A stretch of DNA of 64,000 nucleotides from Tritrichomonas musculus (GCA_039105265.1 JAPFFF010000016.1:806001-870000), one strand, 5' to 3'. Shown: positions 1-11,103, counted from the stretch's first letter. Notes: generated by a model not told the origin, from the letters alone. Numbers and translations: made by a program.

Positions 1-1
1 A

Positions 2-3000
2 GTTGCTAAAACAATTGATATTTCGAAAATATATTGTTTAAATAAGGAACAAATCAATGAAAATGATCATTTTATTTCGTGTTTATTTGACAAAATGAAC
101 AAATATTGTGATAGTTCTGAAAATTGTGATAATTGTTGGTTCGAGTCATTTCATAATGGCGCTTCTTTCTTCTTCACATTTCCTTTATATGATTCTCTTA
201 TTGAACTTTTCAAAAATGATAATTTGACAAGAGTAAAATTTGGTAATTTTTTCACATTAGAAAAATATCAATGCTTAAGGATTCAATTGGGTATCGTTAC
301 CTTGAAAAAGTTTCTTTCTTTTGTATGCTATCATCAGTCACTTGCACCACCAAACAATTTCGGAATTGACCATGTTATGAGAATGATAAACTCATCTGAA
401 AATATTTCATATAATATTTCTAATTATATTCCACTTTTTCAAATGCTAATTGGTCTTAATTTCAAAGAAAAGAACACAATAAGTGAATTTTGTTTGAAAG
501 AATTTTTTGCTTTTGAAATGTCACGTGAAATTGGCCTTTTTGATGATTTTAACAGTATAAAATATCAAGAAGAAGATGTGAATGAAAAAGAGACGCAAAT
601 GATTTTTTCGGTTTTATATCTCTCATTATTGATCGTTATTGATCGAAATCTTTTCAATTATAATAAATTTAAATTTATAGAAGAACAACTCATTTTGGGA
701 TTAAAACAAGGAATTTGTCATCTTAATGATTTGGATGTTTTTTACGACCATCTTGATCCATTCCCTTATGGAAACGATCAAAGAGAATTCAATGAAATCC
801 TCTCAAAAGTTGCAACAGTAAAAAATAATCTTTCTAAAAAAGGTGCCAAAAATAACAACGATTCTTCGTTCTATTTAAAAGATGGAATTGAATGGAGAAC
901 GATAACTGCTCTGAATTTATTCAATGATCAAAAAGTACTCTTAAATAATGAAATTTCAAAGCATCCTAAATCGGTATTGAAAATACCTGAATTCGAGCCA
1001 GAAGAGACTTCGTTCTTTCAACAAGATGATGCTCAAAAAATCGATACAAATGGGTTGATAATGAATTTGAAAGATTATTTATTGACTCCAACTGTTTTAG
1101 CTCTTGTTTATTATTCATTGAGAAAGAATGAAGGACAAAAAGTTGTTCTAAACGATCATCTTTCAATGAACATTTTAATTCTTGCTTCAAAATTTGTTAA
1201 GAATGTTGATACAAAAAGTTCATCATTATCATTCAATGAATCAACTGTTATTGAATATGATTCTTCTCTCATTGATTTAATATCAAAATTTAAAAGAATC
1301 ATTTTTGATTTCAAACTTGATAAAGATGAAAAAGCAACAATTCAAAATAATTTGAATTGTAAAGCATTCAATATTTTGCTTCATATAAAAATTTGTTCAC
1401 CTAAATTAGGGTCAAAGTCATTCATTGACATTTTGCTTGAAAAAGGCGAAATTGGAAAAAGTTGTCTGAAACAAATGTCAGTTGATTTAGGTCAATTTCA
1501 AAATGGTGAAGATCAAAGAATAGAAATCAATCAAATCAAGAAAAATCATGCCAAGAAAATGAAGGAAGAAATTATGAAGCATTATAAAAACGCAATAAAT
1601 AATTTTACTGTGAACAAAAGTGAGGCAATTGAAGGAGGAACTTCATCTTTAAAAAATTTTGAGGAGGTTTGTTCAATTTGTTCAACAAAGAAGGAAGAAA
1701 TTCTCTCTTATCCGCTTTACATATACAAGACAAAGTTTCCTTTTATCATCGACAAGCCGCCTTTAATTGAAGTTGATTCTGATGATGAATGCATAGTTGA
1801 TGACGATAAAAAAAATCACAATAGAAATACAGATAGCAATGAAGAAGAGGAAGAATATTCTCCAAATCATCAAGAAAACAGCAGCAGCAGCAACAACAAC
1901 AATGATGATGATGATGATGATGAAAGTGAAAATAAACTAGATGAAGGAAAAATTAAATGCATGAAGCATTGTTCAATTGGAAATAATTTTGTTATTCAAT
2001 TTGGAATTTGTCAGCATCCGATTCACCCAAATTGTGTAAATAACGATAAATTTTCCGAATGCCCAATTGATAGGTCAAATAAAAACGGTTTTCTCCCGAT
2101 GATTGATAATCTTCCAAAAGAAGTAATTTTTAATAGTAATGATTCTTCGTTATCTGACGAGATTCAAGAGTCAATCAATGTCTTCATTGAGAATTTCAGC
2201 TCTTTTAATTCCAAACCGTCAAATAACATCATTATTGAACTTTTTAAATCGATAAGTGGCACCATTTCAACGTATGAAATAAGATTAAGGAATCTGCCTG
2301 ATTGTCTTGACAATAAGAAATCTAAATTGCTTACAAGAAATCTGTTTTTGACAGCCTGGCACTTTTATCGAATGGAAGGAAAGCCGAATCTTGATTCTTT
2401 TGATAATAGATTGACACTTTTTCAACTTTTTATAAAAGAATTAATCAAATGCGATGAAATTGAAAGCATTGAATGCAACAAGAGTGAAATTGTTAAGAGA
2501 ATCATTCATTCATCTTTATTGAATTCAATTGAAATTGATTCAATTCGAAAAGAAAAAGAAATTTTTTTATTTTTCAAAAGAGTTTGTTTGTCAGAAATTT
2601 TCTTATTGAATAATAATGTAACAGATGTAGGTAACTTTGTGGATTGGGATGAAATTCTTTCAATTGAATATTTGTTGAATCGTTATGATTTCAAGTTTTC
2701 GTTTTTGAAAAATTTTGAATTCAATCAATTTTACTTCACGAAATTGCCAAAAGAATTTTTACATTTTGCATTAAAACCATATAAATTCCCTATTGTTCTA
2801 ACATATAAGATGTTTCTATTTAACATCCTTGACTATAACTATTTGATTAATAAATTTGATGATTTTGAAGATCATTACGATGAAAATGAAGAGTTTGAAA
2901 ATAATCAAAAAAATTTAAAGAAATTTAAATATACTACTTTTAAACGCCAACTTATTAATGATTGTTTGAAAAATGTCTATCCGTCTGTTTTCTTATTTGT

Positions 3001-3196
3001 TGGATCTAGAGCTTCAAAAGTAATTGTTGTTGACAATGGAAAAATTGCATATTTGAGGCCATTTTACATAGATAAATATGGATGCACCGATGTTGGCTTT
3101 GAAAGAAATCAGCCTCTTTACTTAAATGAATATAGATATCAAAGAATTATCGATGAAGTTTTATCAGGTGATTATTCTAATTATTTAGAATTATAA
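2..3196 (+). CDS. UBR-type E3 ubiquitin-protein ligase, C-terminal part (5' end outside window)
   Basis: The frame is open from base 2 to the TAA at 3194-3196, so the gene starts left of the window. An ATG at 95 lies inside the frame and is probably not the start. About 1064 residues are visible. A cysteine pair (CSIC) near residue 556 opens a RING-like region. It continues after an acidic Asn/Asp linker with a Cys/His cluster around residues 650-690 (CMKHC, CQHPIHPNC, CPID), the arrangement of the UBR RING-H2. The last 60 residues (RPFYIDKYGCTDVGF, then QPLYLNEYRYQ) match the cap found at the C terminus of UBR1/UBR2 N-recognins. Such proteins ubiquitylate substrates that carry destabilising N-terminal residues. 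The UBR box itself would lie outside the window. CAG/CAA/GAT microsatellites near 1880-1920 encode the linker. The stop runs into AATAAA-like sequence. Confidence 0.78.
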   Translation, partial: VAKTIDISKIYCLNKEQINENDHFISCLFDKMNKYCDSSENCDNCWFESFHNGASFFFTFPLYDSLIELFKNDNLTRVKFGNFFTLEKYQCLRIQLGIVTLKKFLSFVCYHQSLAPPNNFGIDHVMRMINSSENISYNISNYIPLFQMLIGLNFKEKNTISEFCLKEFFAFEMSREIGLFDDFNSIKYQEEDVNEKETQMIFSVLYLSLLIVIDRNLFNYNKFKFIEEQLILGLKQGICHLNDLDVFYDHLDPFPYGNDQREFNEILSKVATVKNNLSKKGAKNNNDSSFYLKDGIEWRTITALNLFNDQKVLLNNEISKHPKSVLKIPEFEPEETSFFQQDDAQKIDTNGLIMNLKDYLLTPTVLALVYYSLRKNEGQKVVLNDHLSMNILILASKFVKNVDTKSSSLSFNESTVIEYDSSLIDLISKFKRIIFDFKLDKDEKATIQNNLNCKAFNILLHIKICSPKLGSKSFIDILLEKGEIGKSCLKQMSVDLGQFQNGEDQRIEINQIKKNHAKKMKEEIMKHYKNAINNFTVNKSEAIEGGTSSLKNFEEVCSICSTKKEEILSYPLYIYKTKFPFIIDKPPLIEVDSDDECIVDDDKKNHNRNTDSNEEEEEYSPNHQENSSSSNNNNDDDDDDESENKLDEGKIKCMKHCSIGNNFVIQFGICQHPIHPNCVNNDKFSECPIDRSNKNGFLPMIDNLPKEVIFNSNDSSLSDEIQESINVFIENFSSFNSKPSNNIIIELFKSISGTISTYEIRLRNLPDCLDNKKSKLLTRNLFLTAWHFYRMEGKPNLDSFDNRLTLFQLFIKELIKCDEIESIECNKSEIVKRIIHSSLLNSIEIDSIRKEKEIFLFFKRVCLSEIFLLNNNVTDVGNFVDWDEILSIEYLLNRYDFKFSFLKNFEFNQFYFTKLPKEFLHFALKPYKFPIVLTYKMFLFNILDYNYLINKFDDFEDHYDENEEFENNQKNLKKFKYTTFKRQLINDCLKNVYPSVFLFVGSRASKVIVVDNGKIAYLRPFYIDKYGCTDVGFERNQPLYLNEYRYQRIIDEVLSGDYSNYLEL

Positions 3197-3613
3197 AATA
3201 AAATAAAGTGAATTTGGCTAGCAAAGATTTCTGTCAATTTTACAGCTAATAAGATTTTATATTTTTCAACACTCTTCCATGTACATTTACAAATTGATAA
3301 TATCATGATGTTAAAGGTATTATGAACATAAATAATCAGCTCATCTGTAAATTTCTTCTAACCTGTTTCATCAATTAGAATTTGATATGTGCAAAACTTT
3401 GAAGGAAAATTGTAATACTTCATCAAATGTATAATTTTCTCTTCCAATAGAGATCGCATTGATAAGAACTTAATCTTTACTTTATATACACATTTACATT
3501 TCAAAATAATTCTTTAGATTCTATTTCAAATAAGTGGGAAAAAACTGGAAAATTTAATGAAAAATTTTTGGAAATTTTTTTTTATTTCACTGTTTTTATA
3601 GTTGCTCAATTAG
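3197..3613. other. Intergenic spacer, no gene seen
   Basis: This 417-base spacer is AT-rich and has no coding signal on either strand. Its last bases carry TCAATT at 3606-3611, three bases before the next ATG, which resembles the trichomonad initiator element that sets transcription starts very close to the start codon. Confidence 0.6.
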
Positions 3614-4276
3614 ATGAGTTATAGAACTGAATTTAAAGTTGTTACTGTTGGTGATGACGGAGTTGGAAAAACATGCCTTTTGTCGACTTTAAATGACAAG
3701 CCATTTCCAACTGAAGCTCCAACAATATTTGATAATCAAACGCAAAATGTATGCTATGAAGGCGTTCCTTACGAATTACATATGTGGGATACAGCAGGAA
3801 ATGATGAATACGGTCGTTTACGTCCACTTGCTTATTCAGGTGCAAATGTTGTTTTAATATGTTTTTCTCTCGTGTCAAAAGAATCTTTCGTAAATATTTC
3901 CAAAAAATGGCTTGATGAAGTAAAGAAATATAGCAAAGATGCGATAATTATCCTTGTTGGAACAAAATTAGATCTTTACCAAGAAAGAAATGTAGATCAT
4001 GTTACCGACGACGAAATAAGCAAATTCGTCACTGAACAAAAATGCTCAGCATTTATTAAATGCTCATCAAAAAATAAATTGAATATTGATGCAGTTTTTC
4101 CAGCTATTATAAAAGAATATGTAAAAAAAGCTAGTGCTGTTGTATCACCTGAAGGCAAAGATGAACAAATTAGAGTTCTTATGAGCTACATCAGATTTCT
4201 TGAAGATCGTCTTAGTAAATATGAACCAACAAAACAAATCAATTTTGAAAAATTGCTTAATGACCAAAATGAGTAA
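3614..4276 (+). CDS. Rho/Rac-like small GTPase without a prenylation motif
   Basis: This 220-residue protein has the full G-domain: GDDGVGKT (residues 13-20), the switch I Thr in EAPTIFDN (Thr37), DTAGN (59-63), TKLD (117-120) and SSK as G5. The phrase NDEYGRLRPLAYSGA is characteristic of Rho/Rac. It therefore probably binds GTP and signals to actin or membrane traffic. Three things are odd. The switch II catalytic Gln is Asn (DTAGN, not DTAGQ), which should slow GTP hydrolysis. The Rho insert helix after the TKLD motif is missing. The tail ends LLNDQNE with no cysteine, so it cannot be prenylated as ordinary Rho proteins are; a C-terminal helix (about 175-210) may mediate interaction instead. 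The start follows an initiator-like TCAATT closely. Confidence 0.85.
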   Translation: MSYRTEFKVVTVGDDGVGKTCLLSTLNDKPFPTEAPTIFDNQTQNVCYEGVPYELHMWDTAGNDEYGRLRPLAYSGANVVLICFSLVSKESFVNISKKWLDEVKKYSKDAIIILVGTKLDLYQERNVDHVTDDEISKFVTEQKCSAFIKCSSKNKLNIDAVFPAIIKEYVKKASAVVSPEGKDEQIRVLMSYIRFLEDRLSKYEPTKQINFEKLLNDQNE

Positions 4277-5730
4277 AACAAACAAACAAAAAAAAATTGA
4301 TTATTCTTTAGAATATTCATTAATATATTTCAAAAGATTAAAATAATTTCTTATTTTCCATGAAAAGGTATACAAACTCTTTTCTTTCAATTTGTTGAAA
4401 GCAAAAAGTTGGTGATTTTAAGACTTACTAAAATTTTAATAGCATATTTTAAATCCTTATCATATGTATAATTGTTTGATACTATTTACAACCTGTTTCG
4501 TTCATTACATAAGAAATTAGAATTTTTAATCTTTACTTTTTGAAAAATGTAAAAACCCTAGAAAAGTGGTGATTAAAATATTATTTTTTTATTTTTGAAC
4601 TTATATTTTTCTATAATATTATATTTGTTTGTTTATAAAATAAAAATATATTTAATTAATTAAGAATATGTGGAGATACGAAAAATCAAAAATCGATATT
4701 TCAATAATTTCCAAATAATTTCTAATCCCTTCGATACATTTTCCTGTAATGATTTTATCGTTTTATATATTTTATTTTACATGATATATCTCGTTAATTG
4801 GAAGATCTATCTAGGATTTATTGAGATAAAGCTAAAATATTAATTTTTTTGACGGTTTAAGGAGAAAAAAAGGCTAATTTTTTTTTCTGAAGAGGTGAAG
4901 TCGTCAATCTAAGCGAATTCAATTTTTTTAAAAAAGGTGAAGTCGTCAATCTAAGAGAATTCAATTTTGAATGCATTGAAATCACGATCAAAATTACCTA
5001 AAGATTTAAAATAATAATATATTTATTTATAATCCAATTTTTTTGAGAAAAATATGGAAAATTAAACAAAAATGATAATTGAGAAGTGAAAGTTTTATTA
5101 TAGTTTTTCTTTCAATTTATGAAAAAATTTAAATAATAATATTTTTAAATTACATTTTATTTATATTAAATTAAATATATAATTCATTTTATATATTGAA
5201 ATATAATATATAATATGAGATATCAAATGATATATTTGATATTTGTTAGGATATGAAATAATGAAAAATCATTAAAATTCAGTTACGAAAGTTTTTTTTA
5301 ATTTGCTGAAAAATTCTCGATATATTTAATCTAAATAGGCATTTTAGATATTCAATGAGTTTTACAAAATATTCCATATTATTAAATCATATATATTATA
5401 TTGTTTAATATAATATTAATTAATTTCTTAAGATATCAACACAATATTAATTTTCTAAATTCAGAATGCATTCAAATAATAAAATATATTTATCTTATTT
5501 TAATAAATTACATTTCACAATATAAGATATTTAATAATTTTAAAATGTATATTAATATATATAATAACAATGAAATTATAAAATGCAATAATTAAAATGA
5601 TAATTTATATTTTTTCCATGATCTCAAAGGTTTTTTTTCAACCACCAAAAATATACAATTTTTTGACCTTGGAAAATTTTCAATGAAAAAATGACATTTT
5701 TGAAATTTTTATAAAATTTCCATTTTCCAA
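4277..5730. other. AT-rich intergenic region with a short direct repeat
   Basis: About 1.45 kb without a gene. A short open frame at 5401-5595 has no recognisable content and simple Ile/Asn/Tyr composition, so I do not call it. The only structure seen is a direct repeat at 4893-4967. Confidence 0.6.
4893..4967. repeat. Two-copy direct repeat, 42-base period
   Basis: The words GGTGAAGTCGTCAATCTAAG and GAATTCAATTTT occur at 4893-4927 and again at 4935-4967, differing by one base. The copies are separated by a T/A run. It is more GC-rich than its surroundings. Confidence 0.85.
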
Positions 5731-8700
5731 ATGGATCGTCAAAATCTATATCAAAACAATGATCCAATAGGAGCTGACACTTATTACTTTACTTATTATA
5801 ATCAAAAGTTTTATTTCAATTTGGATTTACTTAACTTCAGTTCGCCGGTAATTAAGAATATGAATGATAAAATTATTTCAGAAAAAAAAATCCAAATAGA
5901 TCAGGAAAGTGAACAATTTCTGCTTCCAGAAGAAGCCATCAACGAATTTATTCAATGTTGCCATAAAAATCAATTTCATATTAATAACAAAATTGTATAT
6001 CCTCTCATGCATTTAGCAGAAAAATACGATGTAGATTATTTAAAGCGAGAAACCAAAAATTATATTGATGACCATTATGATGAACTTATTTATGAATTTA
6101 TTATATTTAATTCATCAAATCCTAATTTAGATGTCGATCAAATGTTTTCTCAAGAAAGAGAAAGCTTGTTAATAAGCCACTTTAAAGAATATATTAATGA
6201 TGAGCGAATTTTTAGACTACATATTGCAATCATTCACAGAATTCTTCAAATTTTTTTCAAAAAAAATGGCATTTTGTATCAGAGTCAAGAACAAAGCAAA
6301 TCAAGCCCCGTAACACAGCAAAAACAAGAAGAAGAGGAAGAGGAAGCTGAAATCGAAGAAGAACAAGACAAATCATTAAAAATTGAGAATAGAAAGTTAA
6401 AAGAAACAATGTTTAAGTTTTTATTTAAATGCTTCCAACATTACGGCCCTGATGCATCAGTGTTATTCGAGTTAATAGATATACAAGATGAAGACAGTCC
6501 ATATTTAAACGGCCTAATGACAGAGTACAAAGATGTTTTCGACATCGACATCATCAATAGAAAAGGAATGAACAAAATTTTGGTGAATGTGATCAATTCA
6601 GAACTCATTTTTTACAAATCTGTGATAAGCGACAATAAAATCGAAGAGGCGGACATTCCTGAATGTATCAGGGAAATTTCAGAACGTACATTCTGGAACC
6701 ATCAACATTTAACTACTGTTATAATGCATCCTTTACTCGAAATAATTGGCAAGTCTGTTTTTGAAGATTGTATTTCTTTGACTAACATTGTGATACCTCC
6801 TTCAGTTACCAAAATAAGAGAACAAGCATTTAGAGGATGCATTTCTATGCAAAAAATATCAATTCCTTCTTCAGTTAATGAAATTGAACATCGAGCTTTT
6901 TCGAATTGCTCAAAACTCGAAGAAATAACAATGGATCCTTACTCAATGAATATTGAAGATGATACTTTTGAAAACTGTTCTTCGTTGAAGCATTTGATCA
7001 TTGAATCTTCACTCTCGGAAATTCCAGGATTTGACTTTCAATTGATTGGAAGACTTGAAACGATTGAAATCAATGAAAATACTGCAACTCATATCATAAA
7101 GGATGGCGCCTTTGCTGGATGTTCAACATTGACCAAAATAACCATTCCTTCATCAATCGAATTGATTGGTGATGGTGCTTTTGAAGGATGTTCTTTATTA
7201 AATGCAATTAATATCCCTCCATCAGTAGTATCAATTGGTGCTTGTGCTTTTCGTGAATGTTCTTCATTGAATAATGTCCAAATACCAACTAATGTTAAAG
7301 TGATTCGAATTTCAACGTTTGCTGGTTGTGAAAAACTATCTTCAATAACTTTTGAAAATCCATCTTCTTTAATAAAAATCGAAGATTCTGCATTTCAAGG
7401 TTGTTCTTCGATTTCAACAATTCAGATACCACCTTCAGTTACTTCGATTGGATGGTTTTCTTTTGATGGTTGTTCAGCTTTGACTCAAATGGTATTTCCA
7501 GCTTCAATAGAATCAATTGGTTGCTTTGCCTTTAAAGGATGTCCGTCGCTAACAAAAATAAGGATTCCATCAACTATCATTTCGATCGGTAAGAAGGTCT
7601 TTGAAGGATGCACTTCGATTAAATTCCTGAACGATCTGGATGCAATTCCAAACGACTTGTTCAACGGATGCTCTACTTTAACTTCGATAACCATTCCTGA
7701 AACAGTTACAGAAATTGGAAAAAGTTCTTTTGAAGATTGTTCTTCATTGACAAAAATAAATATTCCTGAAAATATGAAATCATTTGGCACTTACGCTTTT
7801 AAAGGCTGCACCGAATTGACTCAATTAAACTTGCCTTCTAAAATGACTTCCTTGAAAAGCTTTGTTTTCTGTGGTCGCTCGAAGATGACTGAAATAACAC
7901 TTCCTTCTTCTGTTACTGTTATTGATAGTTGTGCATTAAAAGGTTGCTCAGAATTGGCAAATATTGTTATCCCATCATGTGTTGTCTCAATTGGCGATTC
8001 TGCTCTTGAAGGTTGCTCTAAATTAACTACAATTAGTATCCCATCATCGGTTGAAACTATTGGTGACAATGCATTTAAAGGATGCACGGCTCTAACTAGC
8101 ATATCTTTCCCATATTCAATCAAGCATATTTCCAATTGCTTGTTGAGTGGCTGTTCTGCATTGACTGACATATCGATTCCAAACTCGGTAAATTCAATTG
8201 GCGATTCGTCATTTGAAGATTGCGTTTTACTGAAGTCAGTATCAATATCCAAATATGTGATTTCAATTGGAAGCCTAGCATTTCATGGATGCAAGGCATT
8301 GGAAAAAATGGATATTCCAGACTCAGTAAATTCAATTGGAGAGAGAACATTTGAAGATTGCACTTCATTAACCGCAATAATTATTCCTCCTTCAGTAACA
8401 GTAATTAATGATTCGCTTTTCAAAGGATGCAGTCGCTTGGAAGAAGTTACAATAAAAAGGGGTGTTCAAAAGATTAACGATTCTGTCTTTGAAAATTGCA
8501 CATCATTAACTAAGATGATAATCCCACCATCCATTGTTTCAATTGGCAATTTTGTCTTTAAAGGATGCACAGCATTAAATGAAATATCAATTCCATCATC
8601 CTTAGAATCTGTTGGAACTAATTCATTCGAAGGTTGTACAGAAATAACTTTGACTGGAGATACCAAAAAGATACCAAATAATTCATTCAAAGATTGCACA

Positions 8701-11103
8701 ACACTCACGAAAGTTGTAATATCATCTCCAATTGAATCTATTGAAAATTCAGTTTTTGAAGGATGCACTGAATTGGTCGAAGTATCATTGCCATCTTCTT
8801 TAATTGAGATCAAACAAAATGCGTTCTTGGGAATTAAAGCATTAACAATAAAAGGAGACATTACAGCCATTCCTAATGAAGCATTCAAAGGATGTAACAC
8901 ATTAAATAATGTAGTGATTACATCAGGAATTACCAAAATTGGTGATTCATCTTTCGAAAGATGCGTTAATTTAGCTGAGATTCAAATGCCAACGTCATTG
9001 AACACAATTGGAAATAATGCTTTTTTGGGAGTATCATCTTTAATTATTTCTGGCGAAATAGTAAATCTTCCAAGCAAATTATTCAAAGATTGCAGAACGT
9101 TAAACAAAATTGTGATACCTCCTACAGTTACAGCAATTGGTGATTCAGTGTTTGAAGGGTGTACATCATTAAAAGAAATATCTCTTACAACTCCAATAAC
9201 TCAAGTTGGAAGCAGAGCATTTGAAGGAATCACTCAACTTGAAATTTCAGGAAACATTGCAGAAATCCCTAATAATCTATTCAAAGATTGCACAACATTA
9301 ATATCGATAGTAATTCCATCAACCGTGTCAAAAATTGGCGAATCATCATTCGAAGGATGCAGATCATTGAATAAAATATCAATTCCATCAGCAGTAACAA
9401 CAATTGGAAGCAAAGCATTTGAAGGAGTTATATCACTTGCACTTTTGGGAACGATAAACGCAATTCCTGCCAATTCTTTCAATGGATGCACATCATTAAG
9501 AAGAATCGTAATTCCAGGAACAGTACAAACAATTGGTGACTCATCTTTTGAAGGATGCACATCTTTAGTTGAAGTATCAATTCCTTCATCAGTCACTGCA
9601 ATCGGAAATAAAGCATTTGAAGGATGTCAATCATTAACAATTGAAGGCAGCATTGAAGTACTTCCAAACAATTCATTCAAGAATTGTACAACATTGACCA
9701 ATATTGAAATCCCAGAAACAGTGCAAAAAATTGGAGACTTCTCTTTTGAAGGTTGCACATCACTCTCGAAAATATCGATTCCTTCTTCAGTGACAACAAT
9801 TGGCTCCAAAGCTTTTGAAGGATGCAAATCGTTAACAATAACTGGAACAATTAATGCCATCCCAAACATTTCTTTCAAAGATTGTACAACACTTGAAAGG
9901 ATTGTTTTTCAATCAGACATAACAACAATAGGAGACTCATCATTTGAAGGTTGTGTAGCTTTAGTTGAAGTGTCAATTCCTAAATCTGTAACAACAATTG
10001 GTGCAAAAGCTTTCGATGGATGTAAAACATTAGTTATATCCGGTGATATTGAAGCCATTCCAAATAATGCTTTCAATGGATGCACCAAATTAGAAAACGT
10101 TACAATTCCATCAACTGTAACAACAATTGGTGAATCATCATTTGCTGGATGTCCAGCATTGGCAACTGTGTCTATTCCATCTTCTGTAACATTGATTGGA
10201 GCAAAAGCTTTTGAAGGCTGCACTGCATTAACCATTGTTGGAAACATAGAAAGCATTCCAGACAACTCTTTCAAAGAATGCTCGTCACTTACTAAAGTTG
10301 TGTTTCCACAAACTGTTACAACAATCGGTGAATCATCATTTGAAGGATGTCAAAATCTATCTGAAATATCATTGCCTTCATCATTGATAACAATTAAACA
10401 AAAGGCGTTTTTAGGTTGCACAACATTGCAAATAACTGGCAACATTACAGCGATCCCTGATCTTGCATTCAAAGATTGCACAACGTTGACAAAACTAATT
10501 ATTCCTTCACCATCATCAATTGAAAAAATTGGTGACTCATCATTTGAGGGCTGCAAAGCATTGAATGAAATATCAATTCCAGCATCCGTGACAACCATTG
10601 GATATAAAGCATTTGAAGGCTGCACAACATTGACAATATCTGGTGAGTTAACACTCATTCCAAAAGATGCTTTTAAAGATTGCAAATCACTGACTAAAGT
10701 GGCAATTTCGCAAACTGTTTTGCAAATTTGTGATTCATCATTCGAAGGCTGCACATCATTGAGTGAAATCACGCTTCATCCTCCTTTGGCAACAATTGGA
10801 AGTAAAGTATTTGAAGGATGCAATGTATTGTTAATATCTGGTGATATAGTGACAATTCCTAAAAATGCTTTCAAAGATTGTTCAACATTGACAAAAGTCA
10901 CTTTTTCACAGTCAGTTACAACAATTGGCGAATCGTCATTTGAAGGTTGCACGGCTCTTTCTGAGGTTGCCTTTCTTGGAACCATAACTTCAATTGCTGA
11001 GAAAGCATTTGAAGGATGCTCATCCCTTTTACAAATATCTCTTCCTCAAGCAGCAACAGTTGCTGACAATGCTTTCCCAAATACAAACGTTACAAGAGTT
11101 TAA
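5731..11103 (+). CDS. Giant BTB-domain plus BspA-type leucine-rich repeat protein
   Basis: The 1790-residue protein starts with a BTB/POZ-like fold (about residues 15-130; KFYFNLDLLNFSSPVIKN), followed by a helical region and an acidic Glu-rich stretch (about 195-225). From about residue 308 to the end it consists of some 60 BspA/TpLRR (LRR_5) repeats of about 23 residues with the core IGxxAFxGCxxLxxIxIPxSV. There is no signal peptide or membrane segment, so it looks cytoplasmic, unlike the secreted BspA-like surface proteins of trichomonads. The last 12 blocks form a higher-order unit of 66 residues (198 bases) made of one short and two normal repeats. The architecture suggests a protein-interaction scaffold, perhaps a BTB adaptor for a cullin ligase; that is inference. 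The ATG at 5731 is the first in the frame. Confidence 0.88.
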   Translation: MDRQNLYQNNDPIGADTYYFTYYNQKFYFNLDLLNFSSPVIKNMNDKIISEKKIQIDQESEQFLLPEEAINEFIQCCHKNQFHINNKIVYPLMHLAEKYDVDYLKRETKNYIDDHYDELIYEFIIFNSSNPNLDVDQMFSQERESLLISHFKEYINDERIFRLHIAIIHRILQIFFKKNGILYQSQEQSKSSPVTQQKQEEEEEEAEIEEEQDKSLKIENRKLKETMFKFLFKCFQHYGPDASVLFELIDIQDEDSPYLNGLMTEYKDVFDIDIINRKGMNKILVNVINSELIFYKSVISDNKIEEADIPECIREISERTFWNHQHLTTVIMHPLLEIIGKSVFEDCISLTNIVIPPSVTKIREQAFRGCISMQKISIPSSVNEIEHRAFSNCSKLEEITMDPYSMNIEDDTFENCSSLKHLIIESSLSEIPGFDFQLIGRLETIEINENTATHIIKDGAFAGCSTLTKITIPSSIELIGDGAFEGCSLLNAINIPPSVVSIGACAFRECSSLNNVQIPTNVKVIRISTFAGCEKLSSITFENPSSLIKIEDSAFQGCSSISTIQIPPSVTSIGWFSFDGCSALTQMVFPASIESIGCFAFKGCPSLTKIRIPSTIISIGKKVFEGCTSIKFLNDLDAIPNDLFNGCSTLTSITIPETVTEIGKSSFEDCSSLTKINIPENMKSFGTYAFKGCTELTQLNLPSKMTSLKSFVFCGRSKMTEITLPSSVTVIDSCALKGCSELANIVIPSCVVSIGDSALEGCSKLTTISIPSSVETIGDNAFKGCTALTSISFPYSIKHISNCLLSGCSALTDISIPNSVNSIGDSSFEDCVLLKSVSISKYVISIGSLAFHGCKALEKMDIPDSVNSIGERTFEDCTSLTAIIIPPSVTVINDSLFKGCSRLEEVTIKRGVQKINDSVFENCTSLTKMIIPPSIVSIGNFVFKGCTALNEISIPSSLESVGTNSFEGCTEITLTGDTKKIPNNSFKDCTTLTKVVISSPIESIENSVFEGCTELVEVSLPSSLIEIKQNAFLGIKALTIKGDITAIPNEAFKGCNTLNNVVITSGITKIGDSSFERCVNLAEIQMPTSLNTIGNNAFLGVSSLIISGEIVNLPSKLFKDCRTLNKIVIPPTVTAIGDSVFEGCTSLKEISLTTPITQVGSRAFEGITQLEISGNIAEIPNNLFKDCTTLISIVIPSTVSKIGESSFEGCRSLNKISIPSAVTTIGSKAFEGVISLALLGTINAIPANSFNGCTSLRRIVIPGTVQTIGDSSFEGCTSLVEVSIPSSVTAIGNKAFEGCQSLTIEGSIEVLPNNSFKNCTTLTNIEIPETVQKIGDFSFEGCTSLSKISIPSSVTTIGSKAFEGCKSLTITGTINAIPNISFKDCTTLERIVFQSDITTIGDSSFEGCVALVEVSIPKSVTTIGAKAFDGCKTLVISGDIEAIPNNAFNGCTKLENVTIPSTVTTIGESSFAGCPALATVSIPSSVTLIGAKAFEGCTALTIVGNIESIPDNSFKECSSLTKVVFPQTVTTIGESSFEGCQNLSEISLPSSLITIKQKAFLGCTTLQITGNITAIPDLAFKDCTTLTKLIIPSPSSIEKIGDSSFEGCKALNEISIPASVTTIGYKAFEGCTTLTISGELTLIPKDAFKDCKSLTKVAISQTVLQICDSSFEGCTSLSEITLHPPLATIGSKVFEGCNVLLISGDIVTIPKNAFKDCSTLTKVTFSQSVTTIGESSFEGCTALSEVAFLGTITSIAEKAFEGCSSLLQISLPQAATVADNAFPNTNVTRV
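8640..11040 (+). repeat. Higher-order tandem repeat in the LRR gene, 198-base period, about 12 copies
   Basis: Each unit encodes a short repeat of the form SGxIxxIPxxAFKDC followed by two full LRRs containing IGDSSFEGC and IGxKAFEGC. I count 12 occurrences of the short GxIxxIP start between residues about 970 and 1710. Adjacent units remain diverged, so the expansion is not brand new. Confidence 0.75.

Noticed and set aside
5401-5595. 64-codon open frame in the spacer before the BTB-LRR gene
   Set aside because: Only Ile/Asn/Tyr/Lys-rich sequence expected by chance in A/T-rich DNA.
7485-10985. Many long open frames on the minus strand across the BTB-LRR gene (70-156 codons)
   Set aside because: They are antisense shadows of the LRR repeats; all share the same repeated pattern forced by the sense codons and have no independent start context.
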